Assembly (NCBI GenBank): GCA_016716505.1 | Contig: JADJWF010000007.1 | Span: 1-64,000, forward strand | Length of the DNA stretch: 64,000 nt | Reading direction: 5' to 3' | Source of the DNA: Verrucomicrobiota bacterium | GTDB taxonomy: Bacteria; Verrucomicrobiota; Verrucomicrobiia; Limisphaerales; J093 | In this document: positions 45,301 to 52,490 of the stretch, piece by piece | How positions within the stretch are numbered: position 1 is the stretch's first letter | How the letters are laid out: each line of letters begins with the position of its first letter | Made by a program: the position numbers and the translations under genes | Notes under the pieces: generated by a model | The model's input: the letters and a program-made list of their open reading frames with translations, nothing else | What the model was told of the DNA's origin: nothing | The model's database searches: none

Positions 45301-45441
45301 GTGGTCCGCCGTCCAGGTGCGGGCGTTGAATCCGTCCCCCCCGGCCGGCCGCAGTCCGGCTTTCACCGGGCCGGCCGGATCCGGAAACAACAGCCCCAAA
45401 GCAACGAGCACCGAAGCTCTCATGGTCCAGCGGATGCGCAT
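42376..45441 (-). CDS. Two-component sensor histidine kinase with ligand-sensing propeller
   Basis: 1021 residues from ATG 45441 (an ATG at 45423, MRASVLVALG, is an alternative). N-terminal signal or anchor, then about 14 propeller blades of the 'two-component regulator propeller' type (FLWVGTRFGLARFDG, GLWVGTLGGLLRFDQG, TGELWLGLNEGLARWE, ALWLGGRNGLSRWDG). A Y_Y_Y beta domain follows (RFRHRLVGYEREWVEAGSRR, THYTNLRPGAYRFEFTACND), one membrane helix (FYALAAAILGAIGLGAHQWR), then HisKA_3 with the phospho-His in RIARDMHDDVGAGLTQIG, and an HATPase (NAVRHARA, ADDGRGF, GGNGLVNLHRRAAALG). It is a periplasmic-sensing kinase related in plan to those of polysaccharide-utilisation loci, here with separate kinase and regulator. 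Confidence 0.92.
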   Translation of the reverse strand: MRIRWTMRASVLVALGLLFPDPAGPVKAGLRPAGGDGFNARTWTADHGLPQNAVQALCQTRDGFLWVGTRFGLARFDGVEFRRFSASNVPELAEASVSALAEDVGGGLWVGTLGGLLRFDQGRFHRVPELEGRRVWAVWRAPTGELWLGLNEGLARWEPNLLEVFSPPPPFSGRVRSLVPLETGELLVTTLTEWLRFDLGSKTFHPWLPREWTEEGEATPPVKPDTVWRVEIPRAKSPADLAELVFSHGGRGNSGNTWGPRMIPDGHGGWWAVSADRKLIHLGSQGPRRLAPPREDVFSELLCALPDREGGLWLGTSVAGLTRLRLRYFEHFAFGEGEEAACFTVTAEPDGTVWAASKTRLLRWRAGQTELLPLPFASPMNQIFCVLPDATGGVWIAQDRVGLFRWRDGRLEDHSEPAGAAGTRLRVLARTRDGALWLGGRNGLSRWDGNAATRYGLENGLPHLDVRAVHEDRSGRLWVATFGGGVAWREATQFRALRAVHGLSHDIQWGFLEDRTGALWVYGLRGLNRLREGHLAVITREHGLFDDLTNQMIEDEAGDFWLGCNRGLYRVRGEDLHAVADGRQPSLECTVFGAGDGLPVAETNGENQPAGARAADGALWIPTPVGVVRVVPAQVPRREVPPTLHLEFARTESLALLADGRMNPALKRTKSDTIRVPPGAARVLEFRFAAPSFAAPERVRFRHRLVGYEREWVEAGSRRETHYTNLRPGAYRFEFTACNDHGVWNPDPVAFAFVLLPHFWQTPGFYALAAAILGAIGLGAHQWRVRLVRRRLRLERQLALARERERIARDMHDDVGAGLTQIGLLTARAAHPGGPAGEVGKLLDRIAETSRDTAQAMDEIVWAVNPRNDRLDHLANYVCQFAREYLEPSGIRCRLEVPSLLPAWPVSSTARHHLLMVLKEALANAVRHARATEITVSLGFAAGELRLVIADDGRGFSPAVPAAGQAPGGNGLVNLHRRAAALGARCHIHSRPGEGTCVELVVGLPGSPVRGMPPPEADGVA

Positions 45442-45643
45442 CGCTTGTTCACAGAATCAATCGCGATGATTCCTGCCGCTGCGTCCTGACCGGGGCAAGC
45501 AGATTCCGCCGGGTGCCGGCACGCCAGCTCCCGGCCAGGGGGAGGGTTGCGCGTTACGCGAATGGCGGGGGGCTTCGCGCGTGCGCTCCGGGCGCGCCGG
45601 GCCGGCGTGGCAGCGGCCGCCTTGGTTACCTGGCCGCGGGAGC
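45442..45643. other. Intergenic stretch upstream of the kinase gene
   Basis: Together with the terminator to its right this makes a gap of about 320 bp that holds no gene. It should contain the promoter of the kinase/regulator pair, but no good -35/-10 pair stands out in the very GC-rich sequence. Open frames here are Arg/Pro-rich noise. Confidence 0.3.
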
Positions 45644-45672
45644 AAAAAGGCCACCGGTGAGGCACCAGTGGC
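45644..45672 (-). terminator. Intrinsic terminator after the 45.8-46.5 kb PEP-CTERM gene
   Basis: On the reverse strand, GCCACTGGTG-CCT-CACCGGTGGC forms a 10-bp stem (one U-G wobble) with a 3-base loop. It is followed by CTTTTT (five T at 45648-45644). It lies about 90 bp past the stop of the PEP-CTERM gene and would separate it from the kinase gene downstream. This is the clearest Rho-independent terminator in the window. Confidence 0.8.
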
Positions 45673-45753
45673 TTGGCAGCAGGCTTCTCCGAAACCCTTC
45701 TCCGTGCCGTGTTGCCGCCGACGGAGCAGGGCCGTTCAGCCTGGAACGTGGTT

Positions 45754-45800
45754 CGAGAACCTCACCGCCGGAGCCGGCGCCACAAGGCGCCGCTCAGCGC
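45754..45800 (-). repeat. Shared PEP-CTERM 3'-end DNA cassette, copy 2
   Basis: Pairs with 31354-31400, with one mismatch in 47 bp, and lies exactly 14,400 bp away in the same orientation. It encodes the end of a PEP-CTERM signal, the stop codon and about 8 bp past it. Flanking sequence diverges immediately on the downstream side and gradually on the upstream side, where the homologous signal helix is still alignable. Confidence 0.85.
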
Positions 45801-46487
45801 GAAGGCGGCCAGCACCAGCGCGCCGTGCCGCGGCTCCGGCACCGCGTAGATCCCTCCGAAACCGTACAAACCTGGGCCGTTCCAGGGGGGGTCGGATATG
45901 TTCAGAGAGAGCCGAAAACCGCCAAACTTGTCCCATTCGAAAGCCGGATCGCTGAACGAACTGAAGGGCACGGAGTAACGGCCCGGCCCATCGCCGGAGA
46001 TCACTGTACTCGCAGAGCGAGACCAGAACGAGTTGTCTCGGACGTAAACGGCTAGGATGAACGGACCGGGCGCGTCGGTAACCACGATCTCGAAGCGGTC
46101 GTAACCGGGACCTTGAAGGTCCGCGTTAACTAGGTTCCCGGCGAAATAGCCGTAGCCGAGAGAAAGGCTTCCGGCGCGATTTCTTTCGTAGGCCAGTTTG
46201 CCACTGCCCGGCGCAAGTTCGATCGAACTGCGTGGCAGGATTGGATTAGCCGGGTCGTAAACTGCGACCTGGCGCTGTCCGCCAAAGAGATGCGCCGGGT
46301 CGCCGGTTTGCACTAGGACCTCAGAGCCGTACTGCTTCTCAAAGTGTCCGGTGCTGAAGTCATCAATCACCAGTTGCGCCCTGGCGGCGAACCCCAGCGA
46401 TAACAGCAGGGCAGTCAACCATCCCACGCAGTGCGCTGACGCGATCCGGCCAGCCGTTCGAACAGGAGTGAGGTGTTTGGTTTTCAT
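45762..46487 (-). CDS. Exported PEP-CTERM protein, unknown domain
   Basis: 241 residues from ATG 46487. The signal peptide includes ASAHCVGWLTALLLSLGFAA, then RAQLVIDDFSTGHFEKQYGS, a 'DDFS.G' opening often seen in exported verrucomicrobial/planctomycetal beta-sandwich proteins. The body is a beta-sandwich (YDRFEIVVTDAPGPFILAVY, FGGFRLSLNISDPPW). The C-terminus VPEPRHGALVLAAFALSGAL and WRRLRR is a canonical PEP-CTERM signal. It lies upstream of the kinase/regulator/giant-protein block on the same strand, separated by the terminator at 45.64 kb. No catalytic motif is seen. Confidence 0.82.
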   Translation of the reverse strand: MKTKHLTPVRTAGRIASAHCVGWLTALLLSLGFAARAQLVIDDFSTGHFEKQYGSEVLVQTGDPAHLFGGQRQVAVYDPANPILPRSSIELAPGSGKLAYERNRAGSLSLGYGYFAGNLVNADLQGPGYDRFEIVVTDAPGPFILAVYVRDNSFWSRSASTVISGDGPGRYSVPFSSFSDPAFEWDKFGGFRLSLNISDPPWNGPGLYGFGGIYAVPEPRHGALVLAAFALSGALWRRLRR

Positions 46488-46582
46488 GGCAAATGCTTCC
46501 GAAGAGGAGATACGCCTTCCCCCGGCCTCGGATCAACCAAGAAATTCCGCATCCGGAATGAGTTTCGCCCGACCTTGATCGG

Positions 46583-46795
46583 GTGAATCGGCGGTTGGAC
46601 CAGCAGTTCGCCCAGTTTCTGCGCGAGACGCGGGGCCCGTCCACCTATGCCGAATTCGCGCGCAAGGTCGGCCTCTCGCCCTCGACCGTGTATCGGCTGG
46701 AGCACGGAGAACAAAGCATCACGCTGCAATCGTTGGAGCAGGTCCTGAAGCGCCTGAAATGCACGCTTCGCGATGTGTTTCCCGACGGCTTGTGA
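46583..46795 (+). CDS. Small XRE-family HTH regulator
   Basis: 70 residues from GTG 46583. It is nearly all one helix-turn-helix of the XRE/Cro type: RRLDQQFAQFLRETRGPSTY, AEFARKVGLSPSTVYRLEHG, EQSITLQSLEQVLKRLKCTL. The sequence 'GLSPSTVYRLEHGE' is the recognition helix region. It is divergent from the PEP-CTERM gene (95 bp between starts) and about 120 bp before serS. It could be a stand-alone repressor of either neighbour or a solitary antitoxin-type protein; no toxin partner is present. The promoter space between it and the PEP-CTERM gene makes that gene a natural candidate target (inference). Confidence 0.85.
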   Translation: MNRRLDQQFAQFLRETRGPSTYAEFARKVGLSPSTVYRLEHGEQSITLQSLEQVLKRLKCTLRDVFPDGL

Positions 46796-46916
46796 ACACG
46801 GCCACAGTTGGGTCGCTGCCCGGTGCCCGGGCGGCGTCACCCGCGTGGGCCGGGGCTGCCGCTCGGTCCCCGTTCCAAACTTGCCCGCCTCGCCGGCTCC
46901 TCCGCATACTGCCGCG

Positions 46917-48218
46917 ATGCTCGACATCAAACTGATCCGCGACCAACCCGACCTGGTCCGTCAACGCCTCGCCACCCGCGGGGCCGGCGACGAGCAACGG
47001 ATCAGCGAGTTGCTGGCGCTCGACGAAAAGCGCCGCCAGTTGCTGCTCGAGGTCGAGAACCTCAAGGCCCAGCGCAACCGCGCCGCGAAGGAAATCGGCG
47101 CGCTCATGGGTCAGAAAAAGCTCGCCGAAGCGGAGGCGCGCAAGGTCGAGTCGCGGCAGATCGGCGACCGCATCGCCGAGCTGGACCGGGCCGTGACGGA
47201 GGCGGAGGCCGCGCGGGATGCCCTGCTCGCACGCCTGCCGAACCTGCCGCATCCAGACGTGACGGTGGGCCGCAGCGCCGCGGACAACCCGGTCGTGCGC
47301 GAGTGGGGCGCGAAGCCGGCGTTCGCGTTTCCGCCCCGGTCGCACGTGGACCTGTGCAGCCACCTGAAGCTGGTGGATTTCGAGCGCGGGGCGAAGCTCT
47401 CGGGCAGCGGCTTTCTCCTGTACACCGGCTGGGGCGCGCGCCTGGAGCGGGCGTTGATTCAGTTCCTGCTCGACCTGCACGTTCACGAGCACGGCTACAC
47501 GGAGGTTTCGCCGCCGTTCATCATCGGGCGCGACTGCATGTTCGGCGTCGGGCAGTTCCCGAAGTTCGAAGACCAGGCCTACGCGGTGCAGGAGGGGCTG
47601 GACGCCAGCACGTTGGGGAAGCTCTACCTGCTGCCGACGGCCGAGGCGCCGGTGGCGAACATCCATCGCGGCGAGTTGCTCAAGGAGAGCCAGCTTCCGA
47701 TTTCCTACTGCGCGTACAGTCCGTGTTTCCGCGCCGAGGCGGGGGCGGCGGGCGTGGGCACGCGCGGCATGATCCGGGTCCACCAGTTCGACAAGGTGGA
47801 ACTGATCAAGATCGCGACCCCCGAGCAGGGTTACGCCGAGCACGAACGGATGGTCGGTCATGCGGAGCGCGTGTTGCAATGCCTCGGGCTGCACTACCGC
47901 GTGGTGCAGCTCTGCACCGGCGACATGGGTTTCGCCAGCGCGAAGACTTATGACCTCGAGGTCTGGGCCCCGGGCCAGGGCGGCTATCTGGAAGTCTCGA
48001 GTGTCTCGAACTGCGAGGACTTCCAGGCGCGCCGCATGAACCTCCGGTACAAGACCGAGGCGGGCGACAATCGTTTCCCCCACATCCTGAATGGCAGTGG
48101 CACCGCCCTGGCGCGGCTCTTTGTCGCTTTGGTCGAAACCTGCCAGCAGGCCGATGGCAGCGTGACCATCCCGGGGCCACTGCAACCGTATCTGCGCACC
48201 GACCGAATCACGTCCTAG
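46917..48218 (+). CDS. serS: Seryl-tRNA synthetase
   Basis: Charges tRNA-Ser with serine; 433 residues from ATG 46917. The long N-terminal coiled-coil arm (EVENLKAQRNRAAKEIGALM and onward) is followed by the class II core: motif 1 around ALIQFLLDLHVHEHGYTEVS, the motif 2 loop FRAEAGAAGVGTRGMIRVHQ, SNCEDFQARRMNLRYKTEAG before motif 3, and the motif 3 region NGSGTALARLFVALVETCQQ. The ending VTIPGPLQPYLRTDRI is standard. It is 10 bp upstream of glgA, so the two may be co-transcribed. Confidence 0.97.
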   Translation: MLDIKLIRDQPDLVRQRLATRGAGDEQRISELLALDEKRRQLLLEVENLKAQRNRAAKEIGALMGQKKLAEAEARKVESRQIGDRIAELDRAVTEAEAARDALLARLPNLPHPDVTVGRSAADNPVVREWGAKPAFAFPPRSHVDLCSHLKLVDFERGAKLSGSGFLLYTGWGARLERALIQFLLDLHVHEHGYTEVSPPFIIGRDCMFGVGQFPKFEDQAYAVQEGLDASTLGKLYLLPTAEAPVANIHRGELLKESQLPISYCAYSPCFRAEAGAAGVGTRGMIRVHQFDKVELIKIATPEQGYAEHERMVGHAERVLQCLGLHYRVVQLCTGDMGFASAKTYDLEVWAPGQGGYLEVSSVSNCEDFQARRMNLRYKTEAGDNRFPHILNGSGTALARLFVALVETCQQADGSVTIPGPLQPYLRTDRITS

Positions 48219-48227
48219 TCTCCGCGC

Positions 48228-49694
48228 ATGAAAATCCTCCACGCCGCGAGCGAGCTGGTGCCGTACTCGAAGACCGGCGGCCTGGCCGACATGGTGGGTG
48301 CCCTGGCCAAGTACACCGTGAAGGCCGGCCACGACGCGCGCGTGGTGACCCCGCTGTATCCGTGTGTTCGGGACCAACTCGCCCGCGAGAAGCGCACGCT
48401 GCGCAAGATCGGCGGGATTTTTCTGCCCCATCGCGAACAGCAGGCGGGGGCTGCCGTGTACACCACGCGATTGGATGACGGCGTCACCGTGTACTTCATC
48501 GAACACGAGGTGTACTTCGGACGCCCCTTCCTCTACGGCGCCAAGCAGGGGGGGGAGACGGTGGATTACCCGGACAACGCGGAGCGCTTCATTTTCTTCT
48601 CGAAGTGCGTGGTGGACCTGGCGCGGCGCGGCAGGTGGCGCCCGGACATCCTTCACGCCCATGACTGGCAGACCGGCATGGTCCCGCTGCTCGTTCACCA
48701 CCAGCAATGGAGCGAAGGCTGGACCGACGCGCCGAAAACCCTCTTCACCATCCACAACCTCCTCTACCAGGGCGCGGGTCCCGCGGCCAACTACCAGTGG
48801 GCGAACCTGCCCTGGTACTACTTCAACCCGGACGGCGCCGAGTTCTACGGCGGCCTCAACCTGCTGAAGACCGGCCTCGCCTTTGCCCACCGCCTCTCCA
48901 CGGTCAGCCCGCGCTACGCCGAGGAAATCCGCACGCCCGAGTTCGGAGCGGGACTGCACGGCCTGCTCGAACGCCGAAGGGAGGTGCTGTCCGGGATTCT
49001 GAACGGCGTGGACTACGAACTCTGGCGCACTGAGGGCAATCCGCACCTGCGCGCGAGCTACTCAGCGGCCGACCTTTCCGGCAAGATCGTCAACAAGCGG
49101 GCCTTGCAGGAGGAGGTGGGGCTGCCCGTGCGGGCCGACCGGCCGCTCTTCGCCACTGTGTCCCGCATCGAGACGGAGAAAGGCTTCGAGCTCATCGTCG
49201 AGGCGATGGAGGAGATGCTCGCTTGCGATCTTCAGTACGTTCTGCTCGGCACGGGGCGCAAAGAACTGGTCGTGGCCCTGACCGCGCTGGCGGCGCGCCA
49301 TCCGGAGAACTGCCGGGTGCTGATTGACTTCAAGGGGCCGCTCGCGCACCGCATCGAGGCGGCGGCGGACTTCTACGTCATGCCGTCGCTGGTTGAGCCG
49401 TGCGGCTTGAATCAGATGTACAGCCTCCGCTACGGCGCGGTGCCGATCGTCCGAGACACCGGCGGACTCCACGACACGGTGACCGACGCCCGGCAAGACC
49501 CCGCCGCGGCCAACGGGATCAAGTTCAGCGAAAAGAGCGGCGCGGCCCTCGCCCGGGCCATTCGCAAGGCGCTCGACCTCTATCAAGACCCCGCCGCGCT
49601 GGATCATTACCGCCAGAACGGGATGGGCGCAGATTTTTCCTGGCCGCGCTTCGTCCCGCAGTATGAGGCGCTCTACGCCGCGATGCTGGGCTGA
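48228..49694 (+). CDS. glgA: Glycogen synthase (ADP-glucose type)
   Basis: 488 residues from ATG 48228, GT5 family. The start MKILHAASELVPYSKTGGLA contains the ADP-glucose-binding KTGGLAD motif, followed by RVVTPLYPCV, HAHDWQTGMVPLLVHH, TIHNLLYQG and LSTVSPRYAEEI. The C-terminal Rossmann half has ATVSRIETEKGFELIVEAME and the retaining-GT signature MPSLVEPCGLNQMYSLRYGA, then PIVRDTGGLHDTV. It elongates alpha-1,4-glucan. No glgC, glgB or glgP is adjacent. It sits between serS and the HEAT-repeat membrane genes. Confidence 0.95.
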   Translation: MKILHAASELVPYSKTGGLADMVGALAKYTVKAGHDARVVTPLYPCVRDQLAREKRTLRKIGGIFLPHREQQAGAAVYTTRLDDGVTVYFIEHEVYFGRPFLYGAKQGGETVDYPDNAERFIFFSKCVVDLARRGRWRPDILHAHDWQTGMVPLLVHHQQWSEGWTDAPKTLFTIHNLLYQGAGPAANYQWANLPWYYFNPDGAEFYGGLNLLKTGLAFAHRLSTVSPRYAEEIRTPEFGAGLHGLLERRREVLSGILNGVDYELWRTEGNPHLRASYSAADLSGKIVNKRALQEEVGLPVRADRPLFATVSRIETEKGFELIVEAMEEMLACDLQYVLLGTGRKELVVALTALAARHPENCRVLIDFKGPLAHRIEAAADFYVMPSLVEPCGLNQMYSLRYGAVPIVRDTGGLHDTVTDARQDPAAANGIKFSEKSGAALARAIRKALDLYQDPAALDHYRQNGMGADFSWPRFVPQYEALYAAMLG

Positions 49695-49772
49695 AGGGCC
49701 GGCTGCCGCGCCTTCCGGGCGCGGGAGAAGCGAAGGGTTTCCCAACGGTTCCCCGGCGCCTACCTTTCCCCA

Positions 49773-51200
49773 ATGGATGAACTGCAACGCCAATTCCCCG
49801 GTCCCGGGTGGGGCCGATACCGTCGCTGGCTGACGGTCGGATTGGCGCTGTTGGGTCTGGCGCTCCTCGCCCTGGTGTTCCCGTGGCCGGCGAACCACGA
49901 AGGCCGGACGGTGCGGCAATGGCTGGAGACCGCGGCCGTTGGCGACTATCGCGAGCGGCAGGCGGCCGAGGCGGCCTTTCGCGCCCTTGGGACGCGGGCG
50001 GTGCCGGACCTCATCGCGGCGCTCCAGGCCCGTGACACCCGGTGGACCGACGCGCGAGCCTGGTTGGCGCGCCGGGTCCTCAAGCGCCAGGAAACCCGAT
50101 TGCCCGCCGACGAAACCCGCGCGCTTGCGGCCGCTGCGCTCGGTGAACTCGGCTCTTCGGCAGCACCGGCCGCGCGGGCTCTGGTCAAGGCGCTGGGCGA
50201 TGACCAGCCGCCCGTCGTCGCGAATTCGGCGCACGCTCTCCGGCGGATCGGCTCCGGGGCCCTGCCTGCGATCCTCGCGGGATTGTCCGCTTCGTCCCCG
50301 CCAATTCGCTGCGAGTCCGCGTTGTTGCTGGGAGGCCCACCGTTCAACACCGAAGCCCGGCGATGGGTCGAGGCGATGGAAAAGGCGACCCGCGATCCGG
50401 AATCGCGGGTGCGGGCAGCGGCGGTGAGCGCGCTGGCGCAGACCCGCGACCCGCGCTGGGGGAGGGTGATTGAATCAGCGCTGGCAGACCCGGATTTCTC
50501 CGTTCGCTACGCGGCGGCGTGGGCGCTCGGGGAGTACGGTTCGGACACCGCCGAGCCGGCCGCGGCGCTGCGCCGGGCCCTGGGTGATCCGCACCCACGG
50601 GTCCGCATTGTCGCGGCGCGGGCGCTGTGGCGGCTGACGGGAGACACGAACGAGTCGCTGGCCGTGCTCGAACGCGAGGTGCTGGCGCCCAACCCGGATT
50701 ACACGGCCGCCCTGGTGCTGCGCGAGCTGGGGCCGGCGGCCGCGGCGACCGCGCCCTCCTTGTTGCGGCGGCTCGAACAGGAGACCGTCCACCGGCCCTC
50801 GCGCACCCCCAGCCCGGCAGCCCTGGCGCTCGGCCAGTTGGGCCCGACGGCCGTACCGGGCTTGATCGAACGGCTGGAGCATCCACGCCCGGAGGTCCGC
50901 GTCGGCGCGGCCTTCGCGTTGCGGAACCAGGGCACGAACGCGGCGGCCGCCGTTCCCAAACTCGTCGAGCTGGTGGACCATCCCGACGCCGAAGTCCGCA
51001 TCACGGCCGTTGAGGCGCTCGGCGCCATCGGGGCCGCTGCGCGTCCGGCGCTGCCCCGCTTGCGGCAACTGGCGGCGGAGACCGGCGATTACCTGCGCGC
51101 CGCTGCGGTCAATGCGGTGGAGCAAATCGAAGCCGCCTCCTCACCGACCGCCGTTCCGCGCGGGCCCGACGCCTGCGACCACTCCCCGGCACCACCGTAG
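49773..51200 (+). CDS. Membrane-anchored HEAT-repeat protein
   Basis: 475 residues from ATG 49773. One transmembrane helix lies near the N-terminus (about residues 21-40, LTVGLALLGLALLALVFPWP), then about ten HEAT-type helix pairs of 30-35 residues with recurring 'A..AL..LG..A..A.P.L...L.D' (for example ALAAAALGELGSSAAPAARA and RAAAVSALAQTRDPRWGRVI). Solenoids of this kind mediate protein-protein contacts; no catalytic residue is visible. It is followed after 27 bp by a second protein of the same plan, and a third is at 25.2 kb. The function is unknown. Confidence 0.85.
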   Translation: MDELQRQFPGPGWGRYRRWLTVGLALLGLALLALVFPWPANHEGRTVRQWLETAAVGDYRERQAAEAAFRALGTRAVPDLIAALQARDTRWTDARAWLARRVLKRQETRLPADETRALAAAALGELGSSAAPAARALVKALGDDQPPVVANSAHALRRIGSGALPAILAGLSASSPPIRCESALLLGGPPFNTEARRWVEAMEKATRDPESRVRAAAVSALAQTRDPRWGRVIESALADPDFSVRYAAAWALGEYGSDTAEPAAALRRALGDPHPRVRIVAARALWRLTGDTNESLAVLEREVLAPNPDYTAALVLRELGPAAAATAPSLLRRLEQETVHRPSRTPSPAALALGQLGPTAVPGLIERLEHPRPEVRVGAAFALRNQGTNAAAAVPKLVELVDHPDAEVRITAVEALGAIGAAARPALPRLRQLAAETGDYLRAAAVNAVEQIEAASSPTAVPRGPDACDHSPAPP

Positions 51201-51227
51201 TTCCCATCCGGCGGGCCGTTGGCCGCC

Positions 51228-52373
51228 ATGCACTCCCTCCATCCGCCACCCGGCTTCAAGGCTCAAACCACCTGCCTCGCCCCTGCCATGCTCGCCACGT
51301 TACGCAAGCCCCGCCCCTTCTGGCTCTGGCCCGCAACCCTGCTGGCCGCGCTGATCGCCGCGCTGTTGCTGGCCACGTGGCTGGTGCGGCCGCGCCAACC
51401 GGTCCACGACGGGCGACCGTTGCTGGCGTGGGTGGCGGACTTGGAATCGCCCCGGGCCGAGGTTCGCGCCGCCGCCGAGCAAGCGATCCGGTCGGTCGGC
51501 GCGGAAGGCGTCTCTGCCCTGGTCTGGGCGCTGCGGCGTGGCGATTCGCTCCTCGGCCGCGCGGTGGTCGCCTCGGAAAAATCGCTTCCGCGACGGGTCT
51601 GGCTCGCCCTGTTGCGCACCGCGAAGCCCGGCGAGGCGCCGCGTCAACGCGCGGCCGCCGCCAGAGCCCTGGGTCTCCTCGGTCCGGCAGCCGAGCCGGC
51701 GCTGCCCGTCCTGAGCGAGGCGCTCCGCGACCGGGAGCTCCGGGTGGTCAGCGAAGCTGCTTCGGCCATGGCAGGGATCGGCCCGGCGGCGGTCCCGCTG
51801 CTGGCGGCGGCGCTGCCGACGGCGAGCGAGGCGGTGCGCCGTTACGTTCTCTTCGCCTTGGGTCAACTCGGCCCCGCCGCCCTGCCCGCAGTGCCGGCGC
51901 TCGTTCGCGTGCTCGTTACGGCGACGGACCACAATACCTCCTTGCAAGCCGCGCAGATACTGACCGGGATCGGACTGGAGGCGATGCCGGCGATGATCGC
52001 AGCGTTGCAGGGGGCCGACGCCACCGGCCGGGAACGGCTCGAAACGGCGTTGGCGGAACTGGCCTCCCGCCAGCCGGCCGCGCTGGACGCGCTCGAGTCC
52101 GAGCTGCGCCGCGCGCCGCCGGAACTCAAACCGGCCCTGTTGCGCGCGGTGGGCCAGGTGAGCCTCTATCCACGCCGGCGGGCTCTCATCGTGGCCCGAA
52201 CCTTGGACGACCCCGATCCCGCGCTGCGCGCCGCGGCCGCCGCCTGGCTCCGACAGCACTCTTCCCCCACCGAACTCGAGCGTCCGTTGGCGGCCGAGCC
52301 GGAATCGCTTCGGCAACGGGTCGCGGAGATCTTTCGCCCGGATGGTCTGTCACCGCCGGGCGACGCAAAATGA
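51228..52373 (+). CDS. Membrane-anchored HEAT-repeat protein, tandem neighbour
   Basis: About 381 residues from ATG 51228; an ATG at 51288 (MLATLRKPRPFWLW) places the transmembrane helix LLAALIAALLLATWLV right at the N-terminus and may be the true start. The rest is a HEAT/armadillo-like solenoid: SPRAEVRAAAEQAIRSVGAE, AAARALGLLGPAAEPALPVL, ALGQLGPAALPAVPALVRVL and the ending RALIVARTLDDPDPALRAAA. It is a paralogue of the preceding gene by plan and probably by descent. The gene pair looks like an operon. No homologous function is known to me. Confidence 0.83.
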   Translation: MHSLHPPPGFKAQTTCLAPAMLATLRKPRPFWLWPATLLAALIAALLLATWLVRPRQPVHDGRPLLAWVADLESPRAEVRAAAEQAIRSVGAEGVSALVWALRRGDSLLGRAVVASEKSLPRRVWLALLRTAKPGEAPRQRAAAARALGLLGPAAEPALPVLSEALRDRELRVVSEAASAMAGIGPAAVPLLAAALPTASEAVRRYVLFALGQLGPAALPAVPALVRVLVTATDHNTSLQAAQILTGIGLEAMPAMIAALQGADATGRERLETALAELASRQPAALDALESELRRAPPELKPALLRAVGQVSLYPRRRALIVARTLDDPDPALRAAAAAWLRQHSSPTELERPLAAEPESLRQRVAEIFRPDGLSPPGDAK

Positions 52374-52490
52374 CGGGTGGCGGCCCCGGCGATTTCCTGC
52401 CGTCGCATTTTTTCTGCGCGTCGAGCCATGCGCCGGTCGCTGGTGCCGCTTGACCCCGGCAGGCGAAGGGCGTACCCGTGGGCGCGTCAA

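Noticed and set aside
31294..46582. An exosortase or other PEP-CTERM processing gene within the accessory region
   Set aside because: No multi-pass protein with the exosortase Cys/Arg/His motifs is present here or elsewhere in the window.
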